64,000 nt of DNA. Origin: Peptoclostridium litorale DSM 5388. Lineage in GTDB: Bacteria > Bacillota > Clostridia > Peptostreptococcales > Peptostreptococcaceae. The notes beneath the pieces were generated by a model. That model worked only from the letters and a program-made list of their open reading frames with translations. It did no database searches and was not told where the DNA came from. The position numbers and the translations under genes were made by a program. The stretch covers positions 62,001 through 126,000 of the forward strand of contig NZ_FSRH01000002.1 of assembly GCF_900141635.1 (NCBI RefSeq), read 5' to 3'. This document shows, piece by piece, positions 37,939 through 47,931 of this stretch (position 1 is the stretch's first letter; the number at the start of each line of letters is the position of its first letter).

Positions 37939-38853
37939 TTACCTCCTCCCAGTTCTCGAGAAAAAACTCGAAAGCTTCTTGGCAAAGCCTTCTTTTTCTG
38001 TTTGTTTTTGAATCCCTGCTATTCTTAGAGAAATATCCTCTATATTTTTACTTGCTGTGCATGCAGAATATTTTATGTAGAAGGGTTCTTGCTGCTTTAC
38101 AGCTTTTCTAATGTTTTTGTCACTTGAAATATATCCAAGATATTTTATATCTAAATCCAAAAATTTTTTAGATACAGCTTCCAGTTTTTTAAATGTTATA
38201 GCTGCCTCTTTAGAGTTGTCTACATTATTGACCACTACACTGAGATCCTTTGAAGATTCCTTACTCAAGACCTTTATAAGTGCATATGCATCCGCAATCG
38301 CCGTAGGTTCCGGAAGGGTTACAACTATGACTTCGCCTGCCGCAATTGCAAAGGATATCACCGAATTCGAAAGACCTGCTCCAGTATCTATAAGTATATA
38401 ATCATAATCCTTTTCCAGCACCGATATAACGCTTAATATCCTATTTATCTTATATATAGGCAGATTTGCAGATTCACTTATCCCTGCTCCGCCTGAAATT
38501 ATATTTATACCAAGAGGTCCCTCCACCATTATATCTGACAAGCCGACCTGAGTATCCTCTACTATATCCATAAAAGTATATCTCGGCTTTATGCCAAGTA
38601 GCACCTCTATATTCGCAAGACCTAAATCCGCATCAATTATAAGCGTCTTAAATCCCTTTTTTCTAAGCGCCAGTGCGGTGTTAAGTGTGAAATTTGACTT
38701 TCCCACGCCCCCCTTACCGCTGCTTACGCATATGACTCTGCTGCTTTTTTTTATTGAACTCTTAGATCTCAAAAGGCCACTGTTTTCTCCTTGAACATTT
38801 GAATATTCACCTTTTTTTATTATTGCACTTCTCAATTTAGAAGCCTGATCCAT
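37939..38853 (-). CDS. flhG: MinD-like ATPase FlhG (YlxH)
   Basis: ParA/MinD-family ATPase that controls flagellar number and placement with FlhF. It has 304 residues: a deviant Walker A GKGGVGKS (46-53), DADLGLANIE, and a C-terminal amphipathic helix (KKLSSFFSR). An N-terminal extension of about 40 residues may carry the FlhF-activating motif. SD GAGGGG precedes ATG 38853, three bases after flhF. Confidence 0.93.
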   Translation of the reverse strand: MDQASKLRSAIIKKGEYSNVQGENSGLLRSKSSIKKSSRVICVSSGKGGVGKSNFTLNTALALRKKGFKTLIIDADLGLANIEVLLGIKPRYTFMDIVEDTQVGLSDIMVEGPLGINIISGGAGISESANLPIYKINRILSVISVLEKDYDYILIDTGAGLSNSVISFAIAAGEVIVVTLPEPTAIADAYALIKVLSKESSKDLSVVVNNVDNSKEAAITFKKLEAVSKKFLDLDIKYLGYISSDKNIRKAVKQQEPFYIKYSACTASKNIEDISLRIAGIQKQTEKEGFAKKLSSFFSRTGRR

Positions 38854-38855
38854 AA

Positions 38856-40070
38856 CTAATTACCCCTCAATGCTTCATCTATAAATTCATCCAACCTAAA
38901 CCTTCTTATATCATCCGGAACACTTTGTCCAAAAGTAGTATATGCTATCGGTATTTTTAGCCTGTGAATAATCTCTAAAATCGAAAAAGGCCTACTTGTT
39001 TCATCAAGTTTAGTGACTATTATACTGAAGTTTTCAGTAAATCCAAATTCATTAACGATATTTTCTATATCGACAATATTTACATTTGCACTCACTACAA
39101 TAAAAACATCTTTATTTTCAAATTCATCCAAAAGCCTTTCCAGCTCTTTCATATGCATTTTATTTTTATGGCTTCTTCCAGCCGTGTCTACAAATATAAT
39201 GTCTTCCTCTTTTATACTCTCAATACTGTCTTTTAATGACTGTGGGCTGTAGGCCACGTGCATAGGCATATTTAGTATCTCCGAATATACTTTCAGCTGT
39301 TCCGCAGCCGCTACCCTGTATGTGTCCAAAGTTAAAAACCCTATTGTCTTGCCACGATTGAGAACACAGTCTGAAGCCATCTTTGCAAGTGTAGTGGTCT
39401 TTCCCACGCCAGTCGGTCCTATGAATATATTGAATTTATTCCCGTTTTCAGATGGGCTATATTCAGATTCCGAAAATTCTTCTAATACAAACTCTTTAAA
39501 TTCGTTTTGAAAATCTCTACCCTCTTTTATGATATCCTCATTTTGTTCAATGAAACTTTTAATCAAATATTCCGGCATTCCTTTTTGTTTTAACTTTTGT
39601 ATATATGGATTTTGGGCAATTTCAGTTTCACATATATTCTGTTCAGTTTCACCCCATGCGGGCATTCCTTTTTCTATACTGCTTTTTATTTCATTCATAA
39701 TTTCTTTAATACCGCTCACTTCAGATTTCAAGCTGCTGTACTCATTTTTAACCGAATTATCCATTTCTCTTTTTGGAGGAACTATTATATCTGGCTTATC
39801 TGTAAAACTCTTTTCTTCGGCCATAAAATCAGAAAACTCAAAACTCTGTTTAGCACTGGATTTTTTTTCTGCATTATCCCTTTTTAACATCTTATTTTCA
39901 TTGTTATCCAGCGCAGCCAGAATTTCCACTTTTTCTTTTTTCCAGAAGCTAAGCAGTTTATTCCTTTTCACCTTCTTGGTATGGAGTATTATAGCTTCTT
40001 CACCAAGCTCGCTTCTGACCATATTCATTGCATCCATTACATTATCCGCCAAAAATTTTTTTATAAACAT
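38856..40070 (-). CDS. flhF: Flagellar SRP-family GTPase FlhF
   Basis: GTPase that sets where flagella assemble. It has 404 residues: basic N-terminal B domain, N domain, and NG GTPase core with GPTGVGKT (218-225), DTYRVAAAEQL, DTAGRSH and TKLDET. Start ATG 40070 lies four bases after the flhA stop. Partner FlhG follows. Confidence 0.95.
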   Translation of the reverse strand: MFIKKFLADNVMDAMNMVRSELGEEAIILHTKKVKRNKLLSFWKKEKVEILAALDNNENKMLKRDNAEKKSSAKQSFEFSDFMAEEKSFTDKPDIIVPPKREMDNSVKNEYSSLKSEVSGIKEIMNEIKSSIEKGMPAWGETEQNICETEIAQNPYIQKLKQKGMPEYLIKSFIEQNEDIIKEGRDFQNEFKEFVLEEFSESEYSPSENGNKFNIFIGPTGVGKTTTLAKMASDCVLNRGKTIGFLTLDTYRVAAAEQLKVYSEILNMPMHVAYSPQSLKDSIESIKEEDIIFVDTAGRSHKNKMHMKELERLLDEFENKDVFIVVSANVNIVDIENIVNEFGFTENFSIIVTKLDETSRPFSILEIIHRLKIPIAYTTFGQSVPDDIRRFRLDEFIDEALRGN

Positions 40071-40073
40071 ATT

Positions 40074-42110
40074 TTATATATTCACCATCCCAATGGATTG
40101 AATTTTGACCTTAGGGTCTATCTCATTATAGGAAAGAACACTTATATCTGAACTTATCTGTTCGACAAATCGCTTTACATAGAATCTCACTATTGGAGCC
40201 GTTAAAATAACAGGGTTTTCTCCGATTGAAAGCACTTTTTCAATCTCCTGACTTAATTTTGATACAAATTCGTTAGAAACTGCAGGGTCAAGAGCCAAAT
40301 ACGTTCCTGTCTCCGTGTTTTGAAGAGAGTCCATTATTATTTTTTCAAGCTTTTGGCTTATTGTAACAGCTCTCAAAGTGCTTTGCCCTGATACGAACTG
40401 CTGTGTTATAGCCCTATGTAGAGCTTGTCTTACATATTCCGTGAGCATGTCAGAATCCTTTGTCATACCGCCATAATCGGCAAGTGTTTCAAATATAGTC
40501 ACCAGATCCCTTATGGACACCCCTTCTCTCAAAAGGTTTGCCAAAACCTTTTGTATCTCTCCTATCGTCAGTATGTGCGGTGTAAGCTCATCAACAAGTG
40601 CAGGATAATTTTCCTTGAGTGTTTCTATGAGAACCTTTGTCTCTTGTCTTCCCAAAAGCTCGTGTGAATGTCTTTTGATTACTTCTGTAAGATGTGTGGA
40701 TATAATCGATGGAGGGTCTACTACCGTATAGCCCAGTATCTCTGCACGTTCTCTTTCTCTGTCGTCTATCCATTTTGCTTTAAGTCCAAATGCCGGCTCC
40801 ACAGTATCTATACCCTTGATTTCGCCTTCCGCCCCTCCAGGATTCATTGCAAGGTAGTGGTCAAACAATATTTCCCCTCTTGCAACTTCTACTCCCTTTA
40901 TCTTTACTATATATTCATTTGCCTCAAGCTGGATATTGTCCCTGAGCCGTATCATAGGAACTACTATCCCCTGTTCCAGCGCACACTGTCTTCTTATCAT
41001 CACCAGCCTGTCAAACAGGTCTCCTCCCTGCGCCTTGTCCGCAAGAGGTATTATTCCATATCCAAATTCAAGTTCTATAGGATCGACCTGAAGAAGAGGT
41101 ATTACATTTTCAGGTTTTCTTATCTCCTCAACTTCCGATTCGGCGTCTTCTTTTTGAGAATCTTCTTCCAACGAAAGTGTTCCTTCCTGTTTCCTAATTC
41201 CCATACCTATCATTAAAAACATTATAGATAATATGAAGTATGGAAAAAATGGAAGTTTTGTAAGAGACATTGAAAATAAAACTCCAGATAACGTAAACAT
41301 CACCTTCGGATTTCTTATCATCTGATTCATCACATCTTCGCCCAGATTCGAATCCGATGCCGCTCTAGTAACAACTATACCTGTCGCGGTGGATATTAGA
41401 AGTGCTGGAATCTGGGATAAAAGTCCGTCTCCGACAGTCAAAAGGGTATATTTAGACATTGCCTCAACAAAAGAAAGCTTTTGGACAATCATTCCCATTA
41501 CAAATCCGGCGCTCAGATTGATAAACGCTATTATGATACTTGCTATTGCATCTCCTTTTACAAACTTGGATGCTCCATCCATGGCCCCGTAAAAATCAGC
41601 CTCGAGTTGTATCTTCTTACGTCTTTCTCTGGCCTGCATCTCATCTATAAGTCCTGAGTTTAGATCTGCGTCTATGGCCATTTGTTTTCCCGGCATTGCG
41701 TCAAGAGTAAATCTTGCTCCGACTTCGGAAACTCTCTCGGCTCCCTTTGTTATGACCATAAACTGTATGACCACGATTATTGCAAACACTATAAATCCTA
41801 CAAATGGATTTCCCTGCATTACAAAACTTCCAAAGGCTTCTATAACATCGCCTGCATATCCAGAAGTCAATATATATCTAGTTGTAGATATATTAAGTGC
41901 AAGCCTGAACATTGTAGTTATAAGGAGCACTGAAGGAAATATCGAAAATTCAAGAGCTTCCTTATTATACATTGAAATAAGCAAAATAAGCATTGCCACA
42001 GATATATTAAAGCTAAGGAGCATGTCCAAAAATATCATTGGCACAGGTATTATTATCATAAGGACTATGCCTATTACTCCTAAGGGTACCATAACATCAG
42101 AAGATTTCAT
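40074..42110 (-). CDS. flhA: Flagellar export gate protein FlhA
   Basis: Nonameric part of the export gate. It has 678 residues: about eight N-terminal membrane helices (to about 310), including the conserved GARFTLDAMPGKQMAID FHIPEP-type loop, then a large cytoplasmic domain that receives substrates. SD TTGGAGAG precedes ATG 42110. Confidence 0.97.
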   Translation of the reverse strand: MKSSDVMVPLGVIGIVLMIIIPVPMIFLDMLLSFNISVAMLILLISMYNKEALEFSIFPSVLLITTMFRLALNISTTRYILTSGYAGDVIEAFGSFVMQGNPFVGFIVFAIIVVIQFMVITKGAERVSEVGARFTLDAMPGKQMAIDADLNSGLIDEMQARERRKKIQLEADFYGAMDGASKFVKGDAIASIIIAFINLSAGFVMGMIVQKLSFVEAMSKYTLLTVGDGLLSQIPALLISTATGIVVTRAASDSNLGEDVMNQMIRNPKVMFTLSGVLFSMSLTKLPFFPYFILSIMFLMIGMGIRKQEGTLSLEEDSQKEDAESEVEEIRKPENVIPLLQVDPIELEFGYGIIPLADKAQGGDLFDRLVMIRRQCALEQGIVVPMIRLRDNIQLEANEYIVKIKGVEVARGEILFDHYLAMNPGGAEGEIKGIDTVEPAFGLKAKWIDDRERERAEILGYTVVDPPSIISTHLTEVIKRHSHELLGRQETKVLIETLKENYPALVDELTPHILTIGEIQKVLANLLREGVSIRDLVTIFETLADYGGMTKDSDMLTEYVRQALHRAITQQFVSGQSTLRAVTISQKLEKIIMDSLQNTETGTYLALDPAVSNEFVSKLSQEIEKVLSIGENPVILTAPIVRFYVKRFVEQISSDISVLSYNEIDPKVKIQSIGMVNI

Positions 42111-42123
42111 TCTATCTCTCCAA

Positions 42124-43221
42124 TCATATCTTGCCTACACTTTTCCTTTCTCTGTCTTTTGAATATACGTGTGCAAGTATTTCGGCAACAATTTCATAGA
42201 ATTCAGCAGGTATTGAATCCCCGATTTCAAGAACTGCGTATAGCTTTCTTGCAAGGGGCTTGTTTTCCACTATTTCTATATTGTGCTCTCTTGCCTTTTC
42301 TCTTATTTTCAGAGCAACCATGTTTTTACCTTTCACAATAACATATGGTGCATCTGATACTCCATCATCATATTTAAGTCCTACGGCATAGTGTGTAGGG
42401 TTTGTTATTATGACATCCGCCTTTGCAACATCCTGCATCATACGTTTCATGGCCGACTGCCTTTGCTTTTCCTTGATTTTAGACTTTATTTCAGGGCTTC
42501 CTTCCATTTGCTTGTACTCTTCCTTTATTTCCTGCTTTGACATTTTAAGCTGTTTGTCATGTTGATACCATTGAAACAAATAGTCGAATATGGAAAGTAC
42601 TAGCAGCACAGAAGCAAGCATTATCCCCATGTTAACAGCTGAGCTGAAAAGAATATATGAAAACTGAAATTTTTCAAGTTCAGCCGCCTTCATAAATTCT
42701 TTTATATGCGCTTTCATATAATTATATGATATAGTTGAAAGTATTAACAATTTCAAAAAAGATTTTAAAAATTCAAAAATTGATCTCATAGAAAAAAGTC
42801 GCTTGAATCCTTCTATGGGGTTTAACCTGTCGAATTTTGGTCTTAAAGTCTCTGTTGTAAAAAGGTTTCCCACCTGAGCCCAGCTGCTTATAAACGCAAC
42901 CATAAAATTAGCCATGGCTATTATGAACGACCCCTTCAAAAGAAACATTATTCCAAATATAAACAGCCTATAGCCTAACTGTAAATCTATATCCTCATAA
43001 AAGTATCTTTCGAAAAAAATTAGCGGTTCATACATAAATCGAAAAATATATTTGCCTAAAACTTTTATAAAAACCATAGAAACCATGAGCGTCGCCGCTG
43101 AGTTTATCTCCCTGCTTTGAAAAACCTGCCCTTTTCTTCTTGCATCCTGCCTCTTTTTAGGGGTTGCTTTTTCAGTTTTTTCTCCTGCAAACAGCTGTAG
43201 ATCAATATTTATATACATCAT
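42124..43221 (-). CDS. flhB: Flagellar export switch protein FlhB
   Basis: Controls the switch from rod/hook to filament export. It has 365 residues with four membrane helices and a cytoplasmic domain with the self-cleaving NPTH at 274-277. ATG 43221 or ATG 43218 overlaps the fliR stop. Highly basic N-terminus (KATPKKRQDARRKGQ) typical of the family. Confidence 0.96.
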   Translation of the reverse strand: MMYINIDLQLFAGEKTEKATPKKRQDARRKGQVFQSREINSAATLMVSMVFIKVLGKYIFRFMYEPLIFFERYFYEDIDLQLGYRLFIFGIMFLLKGSFIIAMANFMVAFISSWAQVGNLFTTETLRPKFDRLNPIEGFKRLFSMRSIFEFLKSFLKLLILSTISYNYMKAHIKEFMKAAELEKFQFSYILFSSAVNMGIMLASVLLVLSIFDYLFQWYQHDKQLKMSKQEIKEEYKQMEGSPEIKSKIKEKQRQSAMKRMMQDVAKADVIITNPTHYAVGLKYDDGVSDAPYVIVKGKNMVALKIREKAREHNIEIVENKPLARKLYAVLEIGDSIPAEFYEIVAEILAHVYSKDRERKSVGKI

Positions 43222-44012
43222 ACACCTCTTAATATATGAAGTATTTCCAGGACAAATGCTATTCCTCCATTTATGATCCCTTTAACTGAACTGTCATATC
43301 TTAGTATTATAAAGTTCATAACTAGCATCCCCACAAATATCTTAAGAGGCATTCCCACTATGAAAACATTCATTTGGGGCATGGTTCTTGCAAGTATCCC
43401 CAGTACCATATTTACTATAAATATTGTTATTATGATAGGAACGGCGAGCTTTATAGAGTATATAAACACATCTCCTATAAGCCTTATTATTATTTCCATA
43501 TAGGCCGGACCCAGATTCAAAGGAGCTTGCACCGGAAGAAGCTCAAAGCTTTTTACTATAAGTTTCAGCATCTGATGATGTCCATCAAGAATCAAAAATA
43601 TCAGTGTTGCAAATATATATAGAAAATTACCTGTAACAGAGGTGTCTACTCCACCTTGGGGATCAATTATTCTGGCCACTGCAAATCCTATGTCCATGTC
43701 AATCATTCCCCCTGCTATTAAAAAAGCTGAAAAGAACAAATTAAATATATATCCTATTAGCAGTCCAATTAAAAATTCTTTTATCGAAAATAATACAACT
43801 ATTCCAAAATCAAGTTGATTTATCTGCTCGCTCCACTCAAGTGTAGCTGGCAATACAACAATTGACATTGCAAGTGCAATCGCCAATTTAAAAATATTCG
43901 GAAGGTTATTCCTTCCGAATATTGGTGCGATTATAAGCATTCCTGTAAGTCTTGAAAAAATCAACACTAGGACATTCATATATAAACTTAACTCATTAAT
44001 ATAGCTTTGCAT
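43218..44012 (-). CDS. fliR: Flagellar export gate protein FliR
   Basis: Membrane subunit of the FliPQR gate. It has 264 residues with about six hydrophobic helices and the DPQGGVDTS segment. Weak SD. Overlaps flhB by four bases. Confidence 0.95.
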   Translation of the reverse strand: MQSYINELSLYMNVLVLIFSRLTGMLIIAPIFGRNNLPNIFKLAIALAMSIVVLPATLEWSEQINQLDFGIVVLFSIKEFLIGLLIGYIFNLFFSAFLIAGGMIDMDIGFAVARIIDPQGGVDTSVTGNFLYIFATLIFLILDGHHQMLKLIVKSFELLPVQAPLNLGPAYMEIIIRLIGDVFIYSIKLAVPIIITIFIVNMVLGILARTMPQMNVFIVGMPLKIFVGMLVMNFIILRYDSSVKGIINGGIAFVLEILHILRGV

Positions 44013-44024
44013 AAAATCAACTCA

Positions 44025-44294
44025 TTACTTTATAAACTTATCCATATTTAAAAACAAGTTCTTGGTAAAGCTTACCGCCGTAGACATAAGCCAGGGCCCA
44101 AATACTACAACCGCACCAAGTACAGCAACAATTTTAGGTACAAATGCAAGAGTTGCCTCCTGTATTTGTGTCGTTGCCTGGAATATACTTACTGCCAAGC
44201 CTACAAGCAGTCCCAATATAAGCATTGGAGCCGAAAGAAGCAAAATCATCGTAAGTGTCTGCTGTCCAAGCCCTATCGCATCATTAACACTCAT
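44025..44294 (-). CDS. fliQ: Flagellar export gate protein FliQ
   Basis: Small gate subunit. It has 89 residues forming two helices, with the FQATTQIQEATLAFVPK motif. SD AGGAGAG precedes ATG 44294. Confidence 0.96.
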   Translation of the reverse strand: MSVNDAIGLGQQTLTMILLLSAPMLILGLLVGLAVSIFQATTQIQEATLAFVPKIVAVLGAVVVFGPWLMSTAVSFTKNLFLNMDKFIK

Positions 44295-44304
44295 AGTATC
44301 TCTC

Positions 44305-45066
44305 CTATTTGAATCCCATAACGATTGACTTTATTACAAGATTCCAGCCATCTGCCAATATGAACAATAGCAGTTTAAACGGAAGTGAAATCATAACCGG
44401 AGGAAGCATCATCATACCCATGGACATAAGTGTACTTGCAACCACCATGTCTATTATGAGAAATGGTATAAACAGTATGAACCCCATTTGAAACCCTGAT
44501 TTCAATTCACTTATCATAAATGCCGGAAGCAAAACCCTGTTTGGTATGTCGCCAACATTTTCCATTCCACTCATATCCATCTTTGCCATTTCGGCAAACA
44601 GCACTATGTCCTTTTCTCTGGTTTGCTTAAGCATGAAATCCCTCATCGGAACCATCGCTTTGGTAAAAGCCTCTTCTTGAGTAACCTCTTCTGCCATATA
44701 TGGCTTGATTGAATCTTCATAAACTATTTCGCCCGTTGGCGCCATTATGAAGAATGTTATGAATAATGAAAGTCCAAGTACAATCTGTCCTGGAAGGTTT
44801 TGCTGTATCCCAACAGCACTTTTTAAAAAGGATAATATTATTATGACCCTGGTAAAAGCCGTTGTCATAATAATTATGGATGGCAATAGAGACAATATTG
44901 TAAATATAAGTATTATTTCTATTGAATTTGACAAAGCTCTTGGATCCTGCGTCCCTCCCACTTCAAGAGAGACGTTTGGATATGTGTTTTCAGCAAAACA
45001 ATTTCCCAAGCCAAGGATCGCGCCAGCCAAAATGATTCCCATCAATACTTTATATCTTCTTTTCAT
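44305..45066 (-). CDS. fliP: Flagellar export gate protein FliP
   Basis: Core gate subunit. About 253 residues, with an N-terminal signal-peptide-like helix (5-22), then helices containing TAFTRVIIILSFLKSA and MLPPVMISLPFK. I choose ATG 45066 with SD AAGGATG; a longer frame lies inside fliO. Overlaps fliO by 17 bases. Confidence 0.95.
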   Translation of the reverse strand: MKRRYKVLMGIILAGAILGLGNCFAENTYPNVSLEVGGTQDPRALSNSIEIILIFTILSLLPSIIIMTTAFTRVIIILSFLKSAVGIQQNLPGQIVLGLSLFITFFIMAPTGEIVYEDSIKPYMAEEVTQEEAFTKAMVPMRDFMLKQTREKDIVLFAEMAKMDMSGMENVGDIPNRVLLPAFMISELKSGFQMGFILFIPFLIIDMVVASTLMSMGMMMLPPVMISLPFKLLLFILADGWNLVIKSIVMGFK

Positions 45067-45334
45067 CAATATCATCCTTATTTTCAAATGAATCAATCAC
45101 ATCGAATCTGCTTTGGCTAACTCCAATAAGATACTCCTTGTCCTTTAGAGAAACTACGACAAGCTCTTTGTCTTTATTTAAAAAGACCCGTTCTTTTACA
45201 GTTATTTCTCCACCGGACTTAGCTCCTATTTTTTTCATGGCAACAAATTTTGACGTGTAATGCGCCAAAAATAATATTATTGCAAATATAGCAAAATAAC
45301 CCAAAATTTTAATTATTCCAGTTATAATATCCAC
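45050..45334 (-). CDS. fliO: Flagellar assembly protein FliO (FliZ)
   Basis: Single-helix membrane protein that helps FliP assemble. It has 94 residues: membrane helix 8-28, then a small beta domain (VKERVFLNKDKELVVVSLKD) and a charged tail. Start GTG 45334, two bases after the cheY stop. Recognised mainly by place between cheY and fliP and by this fold. Confidence 0.85.
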   Translation of the reverse strand: MDIITGIIKILGYFAIFAIILFLAHYTSKFVAMKKIGAKSGGEITVKERVFLNKDKELVVVSLKDKEYLIGVSQSRFDVIDSFENKDDIDEKKI

Positions 45335-45336
45335 TT

Positions 45337-45699
45337 CTATCCAATAACCTTTTTAACCGACTCCAATATCCTATCCGCCTGAAAAGGCTTCACTATGAAA
45401 TCTCTGGCACCTGACTGTATAGCTTCTATAACCATGGCCTGCTGTCCCATAGCTGAACACATTATTATTTTCGCATCGCCATTTACTTCCCTTATAGCCT
45501 TAACAGCCTGTATTCCGTCCATCTCCGGCATTGTTATGTCCATTATAACCAAGTCTGGCGAAAGTTCCTTGAACTTTTCAATTGCTTTAAAACCATTTTC
45601 AGCTTCGCCTACCACGTCATATCCGTTCTTAGTAAGTATATCCTTTATCATCATTCGCATAAATGCAGCATCATCAACCAATAAAATCGCCTTTCCCAT
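45337..45699 (-). CDS. cheY: Chemotaxis response regulator CheY
   Basis: Phosphorylated by CheA, then binds the motor switch. From ATG 45699 it has 120 residues: LLVDDAAFMR with acidic residues 9-10, phosphorylated aspartate 54 (VIMDITMP), threonine/serine in CSAMG, and lysine in VKPF. SD GGAGGAG lies 11 bases upstream. An in-frame extension to 45732 is part of the gap after fliY. Confidence 0.96.
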   Translation of the reverse strand: MGKAILLVDDAAFMRMMIKDILTKNGYDVVGEAENGFKAIEKFKELSPDLVIMDITMPEMDGIQAVKAIREVNGDAKIIMCSAMGQQAMVIEAIQSGARDFIVKPFQADRILESVKKVIG

Positions 45700-45749
45700 A
45701 TCCTTATACTCCTCCTTTGAATTATTCCACAAATTTAATGTAATTGAGA

Positions 45750-46931
45750 TTAAAGTGAACTTAATCTCTTGCTAGTTTTCAGTATATCAGTAATTCTTAT
45801 GCCATAGTTTTCATCAATTACTACTACCTCTCCTTTAGCTATCTTTTTTCCATTTACAAGTATGTCTAATGCTTCTCCTACAAGTTTTTCTAGTTCAATT
45901 ATAGTGCCCGGACCGAAAGACAGTATTTCATCTATGCTTCTGGTCGTTCGCCCAAGTTCAACTGTGACTTTTAAGAATACGTCTTTGATCAATTCTATAT
46001 TTTCTGGCAGCTCTTGTTGAGCTGGAATCCCGCGATCAAATGATTCAAACTGAGCTGGGTTTATATTGAACTGCTGCTGCCTTTGAGCCGGCTGCTCCCT
46101 AACCTGAACATTCGGCATTGCACTCATTTGAGGAGGACTTGTATTTTGCATTGAGTAGTCGAGCTCATTCGGGCCTACTTCGTTTAAGCCCATGCTATCA
46201 GCATTCAACATGGCATAATCGTCACTTGTATCCATCACACTAGGAATCGCAGGTTCTTGAGCATTTCCATATAACATATTATTAACCAAACTCTTTGCAA
46301 AGTCAATAGGCATAAGCTGCATTATATTACTATCAATGAGGTTTTCTATTGTCATTCTGAACGAAACCCTTACTGCTCTATTTTGGGATTCAAATATCTC
46401 CGGATCAAAACCACCATTAGCAAAGTCCATCCTAAAGACTTCAGGCGGTAATATGTCAATTTTCTTTGAAATCATCTCTGAAAGCGACGTCGACGATGAA
46501 CCCACCATCTGGTTCATAGCCTCACTTATAGCGCTAAGATGTATCTCGCTTAGTTCGTCTGGAATGTCTGTCTGTCCATCTCCCCCCATCATTAAAGAAG
46601 CTATCACCTTGACATCCACTTCTTTAAGTATGAGCATGTTCATGCCGTTTAACCCTTCTCTGTAGCCTACTTTAACCATTATATACGGAACCGGATGTTC
46701 GTCTGCTATTTCCGTCACATTAATAACATCAACAGTAGGGGTAGTTATATCAACCCTCTTTCCAAGTATGGTCGAAAGGGTTGTTGCCGAACTGCCCATG
46801 TTTATGTTTCCAATTTCCCCTATTGCATCCTTTTCCATACTATCCAGTTCTTCAACAATTTCATCTTCTTCTGCTGAAGAACCTCTAAGTAGAGCATCAA
46901 TTTCTTCTTGCGAAAGCATATCATTCATCAT
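45750..46931 (-). CDS. fliY: Flagellar switch protein/CheY-P phosphatase FliY
   Basis: Switch component of Firmicutes joining a FliN domain to a CheC-like phosphatase. About 393 residues: N-terminal CheY-P-binding motif SQEEIDALL, CheC-like part with two phosphatase motifs (IGEIGNINMGSS and AISEAMNQMVGS), a Gln/Pro-rich linker (250-310), and C-terminal SpoA/FliN domain. Start ATG 46931, eight bases after SD AAGAAGGTGA within fliM. Confidence 0.95.
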   Translation of the reverse strand: MMNDMLSQEEIDALLRGSSAEEDEIVEELDSMEKDAIGEIGNINMGSSATTLSTILGKRVDITTPTVDVINVTEIADEHPVPYIMVKVGYREGLNGMNMLILKEVDVKVIASLMMGGDGQTDIPDELSEIHLSAISEAMNQMVGSSSTSLSEMISKKIDILPPEVFRMDFANGGFDPEIFESQNRAVRVSFRMTIENLIDSNIMQLMPIDFAKSLVNNMLYGNAQEPAIPSVMDTSDDYAMLNADSMGLNEVGPNELDYSMQNTSPPQMSAMPNVQVREQPAQRQQQFNINPAQFESFDRGIPAQQELPENIELIKDVFLKVTVELGRTTRSIDEILSFGPGTIIELEKLVGEALDILVNGKKIAKGEVVVIDENYGIRITDILKTSKRLSSL

Positions 46932-47916
46932 ATTCGTTATCACCTTCTTCAATGACTTGTGTTATTTTGACAGCCAGGTTCTTATTCATCTTTCCAGGCT
47001 TGCCTAAATATTTAGTCCTTTCTCCCACTCTGACCTCTAGAAAATCATCAGTATCTTTTTCAAGAGTCACCACATCACCCTCCTGTAGAAGTAAAAAATC
47101 CTCAACAGTTATAAATGTTTCTCCTATAATACACGCGACCTCTACTGCTGCTTTTTTCAAATTCCCCTTCAGTAGATTTTCTTCTTCAGAAGTAATTTTC
47201 TTTGTGTTATTTGAAAACCAAAATTTCGTACTAAGCTTCGGAAGAATCGGCTCCAAAAGCAAGTGAGGCATACAAATATTCACAAGCCCCTCCGTCTCTC
47301 CAATTTTCGCCTTTATTGTGATAAGAGCCACGGTTTCATTCGGAGAAATAATTTGAGCAAACTGAGAGTTCGTTTCTATCTTGTTCAGCTTGGGCTCAAG
47401 TTCAATTACATTTTCCCAAGGTTCTATAAAAAGTCCTGCAATCTGACTGACAAGCTTCTTTAATATGGTCACTTCTATTTCAGTAAACGACCTTGTCCCT
47501 ACATCATAACCTCCATCTCCGCCGAGTATCCTGTCTATTATCGAAAAACATAGTCTATTTGAAATCTCCAGTATCATCTCGCCAGGAAGAGGTGCAAAAT
47601 CAACTATAGCAAGCATAGCAGGGTTTGATATCGAATTGCTGAACTCATAATAAGAAAGCTCTTCAACCGAAAGTATGTCCATTTGCACATAGGTTCTCAA
47701 ATATCCAGAAAAAAAAGTGTTGAGAAGTCTTGCAAAATTTTCATACATCATATGCAGGGTTCTCAGCTGATCCTTTGCAAGCTTTTTAGGAACTTTAAAG
47801 TCATATTTCTTAACTTTTTTTTCTGTTTCTTCCTTTATTTCTTTGACGTCGACTTCCCCTGCACTAAGCGCTTCTAACAGCGAGTCTATTTCGCCTTGCG
47901 ATAAAATTTCAGACAA
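46921..47916 (-). CDS. fliM: Flagellar motor switch protein FliM
   Basis: C-ring protein that binds CheY-P. About 331 residues: N-terminal SQGEIDSLL peptide, middle CheC-like domain without phosphatase residues, and C-terminal SpoA domain. Start TTG 47916, six bases after SD AAGGGGTG; GTG 47925 lies inside the SD. Overlaps fliY by 11 bases. Confidence 0.96.
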   Translation of the reverse strand: MSEILSQGEIDSLLEALSAGEVDVKEIKEETEKKVKKYDFKVPKKLAKDQLRTLHMMYENFARLLNTFFSGYLRTYVQMDILSVEELSYYEFSNSISNPAMLAIVDFAPLPGEMILEISNRLCFSIIDRILGGDGGYDVGTRSFTEIEVTILKKLVSQIAGLFIEPWENVIELEPKLNKIETNSQFAQIISPNETVALITIKAKIGETEGLVNICMPHLLLEPILPKLSTKFWFSNNTKKITSEEENLLKGNLKKAAVEVACIIGETFITVEDFLLLQEGDVVTLEKDTDDFLEVRVGERTKYLGKPGKMNKNLAVKITQVIEEGDNEYDE

Positions 47917-47931
47917 CTGCTGCACCCCTTT

